A stretch of DNA of 25,559 nt from JBAYHA01 sp041666425 (GCA_041666425.1 JBAYHA010000008.1:1-25559), one strand, 5' to 3'. Counted from the first letter of the stretch, positions 14,072-21,018 are shown. Notes: generated by a model from the letters alone, not told the origin. Numbers and translations are program-made.

Positions 14072-14180
14072 GTTCGTAGTATTTCGTAGTTTCGTATTCG
14101 TAGTATTAGTAGCATTAGAAGCTTAATTATTTGCAGATTAGTAGCATTCGAAGAGTATTTATTCGTAGATTAGTAGTAAA
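14072..14180 (+). repeat. Degenerate 9-bp repeat block before iscS
   Basis: TTCGTAGT / ATTAGTAGC units are interrupted by TTAATTATTTGCAG and end in ATTAGTAGT. It shares the order of units and the TTAATTATT interruptions with the block before nfu, so the two leaders look like diverged copies of one another. Confidence 0.65.
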
Positions 14181-14181
14181 A

Positions 14182-14194
14182 AACTTTATAAACT
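14182..14194 (+). promoter_or_regulatory. AACTTTATAAACT element at the ribosome-binding position of iscS
   Basis: This is identical to the 13-mer before nfu. It ends 7 nt before the iscS ATG (14202), again without a Shine-Dalgarno. Confidence 0.5.
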
Positions 14195-14201
14195 TAGTAA
14201 T

Positions 14202-15380
14202 ATGAAATCAATTTATTTTGATAATGCGGCGACAACCAAAGTTGATTCACGCGTTCTCGAAGCAATGTTGCCATATTTGAATGATGAATTCGGTAATGCC
14301 GGATCGATTCATTCTTTTGGCCAAAATGCTCAGAGTGCCGTGGATGAAGCGCGCAATAAAATCGCGGAATTTTTTGGTGCGCGAAAACAAGAAATAATTT
14401 TTACTTCCGGAGCCACGGAAAGCAATAACTTGGCGATTCAAGGCGTCGTGAATTATTTTGTTTCACAAAAACAAAAAATTCATATCATTACCAGTAAAAT
14501 TGAACATCCGGCTGTCCTCGAAACTTTTGCGGAAATGAAAAAACGGGGAATTGAGGTTGATTATGTCGGGGTTGATGAAAATGGTGTTTTGAAAATTGCT
14601 GAATTAAAAAAGAAAATAAAAGATAATACGGTTTTAATTTCCGTGATGTATGCTAACAATGAAGTGGGCTCTATTCAACCGGTCAAAGAAATTTCTGAAT
14701 TGGTAAAAGAAGAAAGAAGCAAAAGAACCAAGGATAATTTGCCGATTTATTTGCATACTGATGCGGTGCAAGCCGTCAATTATTTGCCGATGAATGTGGA
14801 ATATCTTGGCGTTGATTTAATGACCATTTCCGGACACAAAATTTATGCACCAAAAGGAATCGGAGCATTATATATTCGCGGAGGTGTAAAAATCAAACCG
14901 ATCACTTTTGGCGGACATCAAGAATACGGTTTGCGTGCTGGAACAAATAATGTGCCGGGAATTGTTGCTTTGGCGAAAGCGCTTGAAATAATTTCCATTG
15001 AGCAAAAAAAAGAAATTCAAAAATTAAAATCAATTAAAGATAAATTAATTAAAGAATTGGAAAATTTTGAAAATTATAAATTCAACGGAATTCCCGAAAA
15101 GCAATTACCAAATATTTTGAATATCAGTTTTCTTAACGCCGAAGGCGAAAGCATTCTCATGCTTCTCGACATGGATGGCATTGCCATCTCCACCGGGTCG
15201 GCCTGCTCGTCAGGCTCGCTCGAACCTTCGCATGTCCTTACGGCCATGGGCCGCCCCGCAGAATGGGCGCATGGAAGTGTGCGTGTTTCGCTTGGTCGTT
15301 TCAATAACGAAAATGAAGTTCTGCCTTTTATCAAATCATTAAAAATTATTATTGATAAACTTCGTAAAATGGCTCCATAA
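14202..15380 (+). CDS. iscS: Cysteine desulfurase IscS/NifS
   Basis: This 392-residue PLP enzyme would convert cysteine to alanine and a protein-bound persulfide that feeds IscU. The start motif is IYFDNAATTKVD. The PLP lysine is Lys213 in ISGHKIYAPKG, His102 sits in IEHPA, Asp187 in HTDAVQ, and the catalytic Cys335 in STGSACSSGS with the long loop typical of class I (IscS/NifS) enzymes. Codons for residues ~326-360 (nt 15177-15281) are strikingly GC-rich compared with the AT-rich rest of the gene, suggesting local recombination or transfer over the active-site loop. It is the third gene of the cassette, with its own repeat-filled leader. Confidence 0.96.
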   Translation: MKSIYFDNAATTKVDSRVLEAMLPYLNDEFGNAGSIHSFGQNAQSAVDEARNKIAEFFGARKQEIIFTSGATESNNLAIQGVVNYFVSQKQKIHIITSKIEHPAVLETFAEMKKRGIEVDYVGVDENGVLKIAELKKKIKDNTVLISVMYANNEVGSIQPVKEISELVKEERSKRTKDNLPIYLHTDAVQAVNYLPMNVEYLGVDLMTISGHKIYAPKGIGALYIRGGVKIKPITFGGHQEYGLRAGTNNVPGIVALAKALEIISIEQKKEIQKLKSIKDKLIKELENFENYKFNGIPEKQLPNILNISFLNAEGESILMLLDMDGIAISTGSACSSGSLEPSHVLTAMGRPAEWAHGSVRVSLGRFNNENEVLPFIKSLKIIIDKLRKMAP

Positions 15381-15415
15381 ATTATTTTTCAAAAAATCAA
15401 ATATTTGCATAAAAT

Positions 15416-15496
15416 AAAAGATGTCATGGTGAGCCTCCTCGCCGTCGCGTAGCCACTATGGCAGAGCACGGTCGAACCACGACATCTTTTTGTTTT
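15416..15496 (+). terminator. Large palindrome serving as iscS terminator
   Basis: AAAAGATGTC (15416-15425) and GACATCTTTT (15481-15490) are perfect arms around a ~55-nt GC-rich core starting ATGGTGAGCC and ending GGTCGAACCAC. The inner GGT/ACC stem is separated from the outer arms by a small mismatch, as in the family A elements. The second arm runs into TTTTTGTTTTT, so it can act as a terminator. The core differs from family A. Confidence 0.65.
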
Positions 15497-15498
15497 TA

Positions 15499-15551
15499 TT
15501 GACTTTTTGTTAGCCTATTGGTAAACTGCAATTTCCTTAGGTTCGTTGACA
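15499..15551 (+). promoter_or_regulatory. Promoter and boxA-like leader of the 15581 gene
   Basis: TTGACT (15499-15504), 17 bp, TAAACT (15522-15527), then 13 nt, then GTTCGTTGACA (15541-15551). The stretch after the -10 is nearly the same as upstream of 18575 (GCWATTTCSTTARGTTCGTTGACATTTTA). A strong GGAGG precedes the ATG. Confidence 0.7.
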
Positions 15552-15580
15552 TTTTATGGCATTTTTATAAGGAGGCCAAG

Positions 15581-16963
15581 ATGGAACAGTATTTCGTTTT
15601 TTTTATTGTGGTAATAATTTGGACTATTTCATTATTCTATTTTACAAAAAAAGTTAACAACTTTTTTGAGCCTCATTGGGATTCGCAATACAATCAATTT
15701 CGTAAAAGTGTTATCTCTGGTTATGTTATGTTTTTGATGTATTTGGTGTTGTTTGGATTTATTGACCCGACCTTTATTAACAAAAAAGAAATTGACTGGT
15801 TTTTTATAAGTAGATTTTTTGTTCTTGGTAACATCTTCTTGCCCATTTTTTATTTTATTTTAAAACCAAAGTTCAATCAAGTTACTTATAAATTTACTTG
15901 GCATGCAAAAAGAGATGGTTCGTGGAAAATTTTTGGAAAAATTGATTTTGAACAAGCGGCCAGATTTATGCCCAATGAATTTTGGCAAAAGATGATTGGT
16001 TTTTTTGCTATACACAAACCGGATTGTTCCTCGATTCAATTTTCACAAATAAATAAGAATCAAAACTTTTCCGCCTCAGTTTCTTTTTATAATGAAATGG
16101 AAATTAGCGCAACTGGGTTTAGTAGTCCAACAAAAATTAATTCAAAAGTTGTAAAAGAGAAGCAACGAGAGCAATTTGTTGATTTTGTCAAAAAGCATTT
16201 GGCGACATTGGGCATGAATATTGATGATTACGAAAGATTAAGTCGAGAAGATTCAACTAACGTGATTCTTCGAAAAAAGGATGTGGTTTTTTTTCCAAAC
16301 GCAGTTCATTTTCCAATTAAGGATAAATGTTTATTGTGTGTTGATTATGAAGGAATTCAAATCACTGCTAAAGATAATTTTATTGAAGCTCTTTTTGTCC
16401 TTACAAAAGGAAATGCAATTGAACAATACAATTTGGCTCGAGAATTCTATAATTCATTCAGTCCTAATTATTGTGTGAATATTGTTTTTAAAATGTGTTT
16501 TGAGTTTCAATATGAAAATGGTGAGAATGTGGAAAGATGGGGCGAGACAGGAGAAAAGCCTTTTGTGGTGGTGGAAAATTGGCATTATCAAAAAAATAAA
16601 CCAGTTAAAAATGAAAAAGAAATAATTTCTGTTCCTGAAATTATGCAGCTTTTTTGTGATTGGGAATATGTTTCAAAAACAAATCCTTTTCCAAAGTTAA
16701 AAAAGTCAGAAGAAGAGAAACAGCAAAGTGTACGAAGGATGATTATTTTTAATCATAATAATCAGATTATGAATGCAAATTTGGCAAATGGCGAGATAAC
16801 TGATTATTATTTAAAAGTACTGGATGATGGAAAAATTGTAAAAAAAGCAAATGGCAATGGTCATGTTTGCAAAGACGCTTTTGTTATTTCTGGAAAATTT
16901 TCTGATAATTGTCATGATCCTCGTTGCAAGAAAATTTTGGCTGGAACAAAGGATAAATGTTAG
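15581..16963 (+). CDS. Unknown membrane-anchored protein with C-terminal CX4C motif (paralogue 1)
   Basis: ATG 15581 is chosen for its AAGGAGG site; the in-frame extension to 15518 overlaps the promoter. The 460-residue protein has three N-terminal membrane segments (about residues 3-21, 46-66, 76-96) and a large soluble, probably cytoplasmic, domain. Its end carries HVC...CHDPRC, a CX4C pair that looks like half of a zinc site. Similarity to the 18575 product is visible by eye: three membrane segments, a segment Y(N/D)LA(R/K) followed by NIV, a segment LKVLDDG.I / LTVNDGQPI, and the final CxxxxC. The first CxxC of the relative (CYVC) is GHVC here, so one ligand is lost. No known family recognised. 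Confidence 0.8.
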   Translation: MEQYFVFFIVVIIWTISLFYFTKKVNNFFEPHWDSQYNQFRKSVISGYVMFLMYLVLFGFIDPTFINKKEIDWFFISRFFVLGNIFLPIFYFILKPKFNQVTYKFTWHAKRDGSWKIFGKIDFEQAARFMPNEFWQKMIGFFAIHKPDCSSIQFSQINKNQNFSASVSFYNEMEISATGFSSPTKINSKVVKEKQREQFVDFVKKHLATLGMNIDDYERLSREDSTNVILRKKDVVFFPNAVHFPIKDKCLLCVDYEGIQITAKDNFIEALFVLTKGNAIEQYNLAREFYNSFSPNYCVNIVFKMCFEFQYENGENVERWGETGEKPFVVVENWHYQKNKPVKNEKEIISVPEIMQLFCDWEYVSKTNPFPKLKKSEEEKQQSVRRMIIFNHNNQIMNANLANGEITDYYLKVLDDGKIVKKANGNGHVCKDAFVISGKFSDNCHDPRCKKILAGTKDKC

Positions 16964-16996
16964 TAAATTAAAAGCTCGGTTCAATAACCGTGCGCA

Positions 16997-17014
16997 CCAT
17001 GTCGAATGACATGG
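16997..17014. repeat. REP-like palindrome
   Basis: CCATGTC-GAAT-GACATGG has perfect 7-bp arms and a 4-nt loop, in the same design as 6279-6296 but with G-C replacing A-T in both arms (compensatory change). It lies 5 bp before the nested palindrome at 17019. Confidence 0.7.
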
Positions 17015-17018
17015 CGAG

Positions 17019-17069
17019 CCCTGTCGGGAAACCCTATCGCATGATAGGGTCGGATGACAGGGTTTTTTA
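17019..17069 (+). terminator. Nested palindrome with T-tract, terminator of the 15581 gene
   Basis: The outer arms CCCTGTC (17019-17025) and GACAGGG (17056-17062) enclose the inner stem CCCTATC-GCAT-GATAGGG (17032-17049) with 6-nt bulges on both sides. TTTTTTAT follows. It is built like the element at 11174-11215 and is probably a mobile-type palindrome reused as a terminator. Confidence 0.7.
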
Positions 17070-17071
17070 TT

Positions 17072-17086
17072 TTTCAGAAAATTTCA
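17072..17086 (+). repeat. Left target-site duplication of the insertion sequence
   Basis: TTTCAGAAAATTTCA directly abuts the left end of the IS. It matches 18489-18503 at 14 of 15 positions. Confidence 0.75.
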
Positions 17087-17148
17087 TGTCAAACGGAAGT
17101 TAAAATGTCATACCTGACGGCAAATTAAAATGTCATAGTTGTGCTAAT

Positions 17149-17178
17149 GTGTTTGCGTAATTTTTAAAACGCAAACAC
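17149..17178 (+). promoter_or_regulatory. Hairpin abutting the transposase start codon
   Basis: GTGTTTGCG (17149-17157) and CGCAAACAC (17170-17178) form a perfect 9-bp stem with a 12-nt AT-rich loop. It ends one base before the ATG at 17180, and there is no Shine-Dalgarno. In transcripts that read in from outside, this stem would hide the start region and limit transposase translation. Confidence 0.6.
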
Positions 17179-17179
17179 T

Positions 17180-18412
17180 ATGAAACTGACTGTTTCTTTA
17201 AGCAATCAAGAGTTAAAAAAACTGGATATTGTCAATCGTTTAATAAGAAAACAAATTAATGGCACACAAGCAGCACAATTATTAGACTTATCGGTCAGAC
17301 AAGTCAAAAGGTTGAAAGTTAAGGTTTTAATACTTGGGCAAAAGAGTGTTGCTCATGCTAGTCGTGGTAAAATTGGACATAACCGTCTTGCCGATGAAGA
17401 ACGAGAATTAATAAAATCATTATTAAAAGAACACTACTCGGATTTTGGCCCAACTTTGGCAACGGAAAAACTTTTTGAGATTCATCAAATTAAAAGAAAT
17501 GTCAAAACAATTAAAGAGATTATGATAGAGGAAAATTTATGGACGCCACGACGAAAAAGAAAAGGTATCGTTCCCCAACATCGTTCTTGGCGATTACGGC
17601 GAGCCAATTATGGAGAGCTCATTCAGTTCGACGGTTCTTATGAATATTGGTTTGAAGGAAGATGGTTTGAAGGAAGAGCTGAAAAATGTTGTTTGTTGGC
17701 AGCTATTGATGATGCTACTGGGAAGGTCGTTTATGCTTGTTTTGACAAAGATGAAGGTGTCTTCCCTGTATTCTCTTTTTGGTATGAATATTTGCTAAAA
17801 ATGGGCAAACCGACAAGCATATACTTGGATAAGTTTTCGACTTACAAAATGACTCAGCAGGTGGCAATAAACAACCATGACTTAAAGACGCAATTTCAAA
17901 GAGCAATGTCAGACCTTTGTATTGAACCAATTTTTGCGAATAGTCCGCAAGCAAAAGGCAGAGTCGAAAAATTATTTCATACTTTGCAGGACAGACTCAT
18001 TAAGGAACTTCGGTTAAAAAATATTTCTGACATGAAAACAGCTAATGAATTTTTGGTTACAGAATTCTTGCCAAATTTTAATGATCGGTTTGGTGTCCTG
18101 CCGAGAAATTCGACAAATCTACATAAATCGTTAACAGAAAAAGAAAAGAAAAGATTGCCTAGTATTTTTTCAAGACAAACTAAAAGAATTATTCAAAATG
18201 ATTTTACCATTAGCTTTAACAACCAATGGTACCAATTACTGGAAAAACAACCGGTCACAATTTGTAAAAGAGATGAAGTTATTGTTGAAGAACGGTTAGA
18301 TGGTCAAGTATATTTTTGTTTAAGAAACAAATATTTAAATGCAAAACCGATAACCAAAAACCGTGAATATGCCAATAGAAAAAAACAACCTTGGATTTTA
18401 GTAGCTGGGTAA
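17180..18412 (+). CDS. DDE transposase, IS1202/ISNCY family
   Basis: This 410-residue transposase cuts and joins the IS ends. Residues 25-50 form a helix-turn-helix (GTQAAQLLDLSVRQVKRLK). The rve-type catalytic core shows Asp151 in LIQFDGSYEYWFEGR, Asp217 in SIYLDKFSTYK and Glu263 in PQAKGRVEKLF, a complete DDE triad. The phrases QFDGS...WFEGR and SPQAKGRVE are typical of ISNCY/IS1202 transposases as I know them. The C-terminal beta-rich domain is present and there is no frameshift, so the gene looks functional. A hairpin stands in front of the start codon. Confidence 0.92.
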   Translation: MKLTVSLSNQELKKLDIVNRLIRKQINGTQAAQLLDLSVRQVKRLKVKVLILGQKSVAHASRGKIGHNRLADEERELIKSLLKEHYSDFGPTLATEKLFEIHQIKRNVKTIKEIMIEENLWTPRRKRKGIVPQHRSWRLRRANYGELIQFDGSYEYWFEGRWFEGRAEKCCLLAAIDDATGKVVYACFDKDEGVFPVFSFWYEYLLKMGKPTSIYLDKFSTYKMTQQVAINNHDLKTQFQRAMSDLCIEPIFANSPQAKGRVEKLFHTLQDRLIKELRLKNISDMKTANEFLVTEFLPNFNDRFGVLPRNSTNLHKSLTEKEKKRLPSIFSRQTKRIIQNDFTISFNNQWYQLLEKQPVTICKRDEVIVEERLDGQVYFCLRNKYLNAKPITKNREYANRKKQPWILVAG

Positions 18413-18488
18413 AAAGACTGACAAAACAGCCCAAGTATGACATTTCTATTTTCTTTCTTAGGTATGACATTTTAATATCCCTTTAACA

Positions 18489-18503
18489 ATTCAGAAAATT
18501 TCA
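18489..18503 (+). repeat. Right target-site duplication of the insertion sequence
   Basis: ATTCAGAAAATTTCA directly follows the right IS end and directly precedes the TTGACA of the next promoter. Confidence 0.75.
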
Positions 18504-18556
18504 TTGACAAAGAAACATTTTGTTGATAACATGCTATTTCGTTAAGTTCGTTGACA
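18504..18556 (+). promoter_or_regulatory. Promoter and boxA-like leader of the 18575 gene
   Basis: TTGACA (18504-18509), 17 bp, TAACAT (18527-18532), then 13 nt, then GTTCGTTGACA (18546-18556). GGGAGG follows at once. The -35 starts at the base after the IS target duplication. Confidence 0.75.
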
Positions 18557-18574
18557 TTTTAGGGAGGTGCGATC

Positions 18575-20035
18575 ATGCCAAATTGGTTATTGATGATTTT
18601 GATTAATGGTTTGCTTGTTTTTACAATATATTTTTTTGACAAAACGATTATTAATCGTCTTGTGGGAAAATATCAAAAAAAATGGCAAATAGGTTTATTG
18701 AATTTTTTGTCGATTTTGTTGATTGGCTCGGCTGCGGTATTTTTTTTCGATATGGCTCTTGTTTGGCCGTTCATGATTTTTTTGGTTCTAAGAGCACTTG
18801 TTCTTTTGGCATATAAAGGATTTTATGAAATTAATTTTAATTGGGATTTTGCGATTCGCGGTGAGGATGTTCCACTCATGCTCAAAAAAATTAAATTGAA
18901 CAAAAGTACCAAAGAAGCCATTGGATTTTTGCTTGCTGATCCGGCATTGAAAGATTGTTACCTGCAATTTTCTTTTGGTGCGATTTTTTGTGGTATTTCA
19001 TTTAAAATTACGCCGCTTGATCGCGAGCAATATCATTTGCAGATGAATTTTAATACCGAACGATTGCCACTGCCTGACGAAGCCATGAAAAGTGTTTTTT
19101 TGGATTGTCTCAAAAAGTTTTTTGGGCTGGAATCGATAACTTTGACCCAATTAAATTTGGTTGCAGAGGAATTTCATCCTGCGTACAAGTCCATAGCCTT
19201 AACGGTTGACAGAAAAAATATTGATTGGAACATAATAGCTGCTCTGCCGATTGATAGTAATAAATTAAAAATGTTTTATTTTAAAAAGAGCCGATGCTTG
19301 GACAAGGATTCTTTTTCTGAACAGGCCAGATTAAACACTAATTTTGATGATGAAATTGCCGAAATGAGACAGAGTGATAATTCAATAGAAATATCTTTGC
19401 GAATGCAAAAGTATTTTGATGGTGTTTATGACTTGGCCAAATCTGCGGCCGAGAGGTTGAAACATTTGTCGATTAATATTGTCTGTCGTGGTGAAAATAT
19501 TAACGATTGGGAAGTCTTTACTTCGTGGAGAGGAAGTCCTGGTATTAAAAAAGGTAATTTAAAATTTGCGAAAATAAAAAAAACATTGAATCCCGAGCCG
19601 GCAAAGTGGCAGAATTTAAGAGCGGTGTTTCATCAGGCGGATAATGTCGAAAAATTGGTTGAAGCAGTAAAAATGTATAATGAAAAAGTGGCTACCGATC
19701 ATTTTGCCGAAGCTCGAATCGGTCAGCATTTTTTGACGGTCAATGATGGTCAACCGATTTTTGATAAAAGTCTTGATCGCTGTTATGTTTGTGGCAAAGA
19801 ATTACCGGAAAATTTACCAATATTGCAAAAACGGGTTGGGATAAACGCTGGTTCTCCTTTTGGGACAGTTGTTAATTTTGTTTGTTGTTGCGGATCCGAC
19901 AAATGTCAAGAAGTTTTGGCCAAAGTTTCTTGTCGAAATAGGGGACTTTCTCGGAAATTAAATTCTATGACGATGGAGATGCTTGGTGGAATAGCCAAAA
20001 AGGTTGAAGCAAAAGAAAGGGCTAATTCTAAATAA
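18575..20035 (+). CDS. Unknown membrane-anchored protein with C-terminal zinc-ribbon-like motif (paralogue 2)
   Basis: The 486-residue product starts after AGGGAGGT. Two to three hydrophobic segments fill residues 4-82 (4-21, 38-58, 60-80), followed by a long soluble domain. The C-terminal ~85 residues contain CYVCGKE (about residue 403) and CCCGSDKC (about 438), a CxxC plus CX4C arrangement that could bind zinc. The central segment YDLAKSAAERLKHLSINIV resembles YNLAREFYNSFSPNYCVNIV in the 15581 product and YDFAKSSKKLGFTNFIY in the 20141 product. I recognise no family. It is a single-gene unit with its own promoter and terminator. Confidence 0.82.
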   Translation: MPNWLLMILINGLLVFTIYFFDKTIINRLVGKYQKKWQIGLLNFLSILLIGSAAVFFFDMALVWPFMIFLVLRALVLLAYKGFYEINFNWDFAIRGEDVPLMLKKIKLNKSTKEAIGFLLADPALKDCYLQFSFGAIFCGISFKITPLDREQYHLQMNFNTERLPLPDEAMKSVFLDCLKKFFGLESITLTQLNLVAEEFHPAYKSIALTVDRKNIDWNIIAALPIDSNKLKMFYFKKSRCLDKDSFSEQARLNTNFDDEIAEMRQSDNSIEISLRMQKYFDGVYDLAKSAAERLKHLSINIVCRGENINDWEVFTSWRGSPGIKKGNLKFAKIKKTLNPEPAKWQNLRAVFHQADNVEKLVEAVKMYNEKVATDHFAEARIGQHFLTVNDGQPIFDKSLDRCYVCGKELPENLPILQKRVGINAGSPFGTVVNFVCCCGSDKCQEVLAKVSCRNRGLSRKLNSMTMEMLGGIAKKVEAKERANSK

Positions 20036-20042
20036 AAAAATT

Positions 20043-20070
20043 AAAAGCCAATCACGTTGGCTTTTTTTAT
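20043..20070 (+). terminator. Terminator of the 18575 gene
   Basis: AAAAGCCAA (20043-20051) pairs with TTGGCTTTT (20057-20065) around TCACG, with the T-run continuing. The next -35 starts directly after it. Confidence 0.85.
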
Positions 20071-20115
20071 TTGACATTTTATTATTATCTTGGTAAATTT
20101 AAACGTTCTTTGACA
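20071..20115 (+). promoter_or_regulatory. Promoter and boxA-like leader of the 20141 gene
   Basis: TTGACA (20071-20076), 17 bp, TAAATT (20094-20099), then 5 nt, then GTTCTTTGACA (20105-20115). GGAGGTGG precedes the ATG. The -10 to GTTC distance is shorter than the 13 nt at the other two loci. Confidence 0.65.
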
Positions 20116-20140
20116 GTGCCATTTTTTATGGAGGTGGCCA

Positions 20141-21010
20141 ATGAATTTCTTGAAAAAATTTATTTTAGCGAAAATGTCGGGACCGTTTGTTAAGTCTTCT
20201 GGTTTGGATTTGTATATCTCTTTTAAAAATAATGAGTTGCTTCGTTCACTTTTGCTTAAAAATGGAATGACTGAAATTTATGAGAGATATTTGAGTTATT
20301 TGCCGGTGGAGATGCAAAATGATTTGCAGATTGAGTTGGAGGTTGCTTCACCTTATTACAAACCAGATATTAATGTGTTTGTTTTGGAAAATGGGCAAGT
20401 TGAAATTTCTTTGGTTTACGATGACATGAATGATTCTAGAAAAGTTGAAAATGATGCTCAAAAAATAGTTGCTAAACTTTTTAAACCAAAAGTAAGTTTT
20501 TGTCCGTGTGCTGTTTCTTGCGGAAATAGCATGTACTATATTATGGAAGTAAAGTTGAGCTTTCGCTTGGCGGATGTGTCTTTGGATGTTTTTGGTTATC
20601 ATCCACAAACGAGGTTGATCGTTCGCGATAAAAAAAATCGTCGGCTGTTGGATATATATGATAATCTTGGCTGGGCATGCAGGATTTTTTCTTTGAGAAA
20701 ATTTGACTTTGCGTATGATTTTGCCAAAAGTTCAAAAAAACTCGGTTTTACGAACTTTATTTATGAACCTGATTGGGGCGAAGAATGGTTTGGAGAAAAT
20801 TCGGAACCGGTGACTTACGAAAAGTTGAGGATTATGCAGGAATATTTGAATAGGAATGAGGATATTTCAAAACAGATTGATGATTATAATCAGTTTGTGA
20901 AAGAAAGACAAGATAAATATCCAAGAAAAGATGGTTTGATGCCAGTTCAATTGAAAAAAGGTGAAATTAAGCCAACAATTCTGGTTAATAATGTAGCCGT
21001 TCCTTGTTAA
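20141..21010 (+). CDS. Unknown soluble protein, possible third relative of the 15581/18575 family
   Basis: The 289-residue product is supported by a strong GGAGG. It has no signal peptide or membrane segment. Cysteines cluster at SFCPCAVSC (about residues 119-127), and a final Cys ends the protein. The segment DFAYDFAKSSKKLGFTNFIYEPDWGEEW parallels GVYDLAKSAAERLKHLSINIVCRGENINDW of the 18575 product, hinting at a shared domain without the membrane anchor. No known family was recognised. It has its own promoter and terminator and converges on ftsW. Confidence 0.75.
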   Translation: MNFLKKFILAKMSGPFVKSSGLDLYISFKNNELLRSLLLKNGMTEIYERYLSYLPVEMQNDLQIELEVASPYYKPDINVFVLENGQVEISLVYDDMNDSRKVENDAQKIVAKLFKPKVSFCPCAVSCGNSMYYIMEVKLSFRLADVSLDVFGYHPQTRLIVRDKKNRRLLDIYDNLGWACRIFSLRKFDFAYDFAKSSKKLGFTNFIYEPDWGEEWFGENSEPVTYEKLRIMQEYLNRNEDISKQIDDYNQFVKERQDKYPRKDGLMPVQLKKGEIKPTILVNNVAVPC

Positions 21011-21018
21011 ACAAATTT

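Larger units (their letters stand above)
17087..18488 (+). mobile_element. Complete insertion sequence, IS1202/ISNCY-type, ~1402 bp
   Basis: The ends are imperfect 29-bp inverted repeats (17087-17115 and 18460-18488) that agree at 25 of 29 positions. Each begins TGT and contains the exact 16-mer TTAAAATGTCATACCT. A second AAATGTCATA copy lies about 25-27 bp further in at each end (17128-17137, 18436-18445), probably a transposase-binding repeat. A 14-15 bp duplication flanks the element, which fits the long target duplications of the IS1202 family. The element holds one intact transposase gene. It sits between a terminator and the -35 of the 18575 gene, leaving that promoter untouched, so it looks young and harmless. 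Confidence 0.85.

Noticed and set aside
15518..15580. Longer N-terminus for the 15581 protein
   Set aside because: The extension covers the -10 and the boxA-like leader; ATG 15581 has a strong AAGGAGG and begins a membrane segment.
17180..18412. Disrupted gene around the IS
   Set aside because: The left flank is a terminator and the right flank a promoter; the rejoined sequence shows no split reading frame, so no gene was broken.
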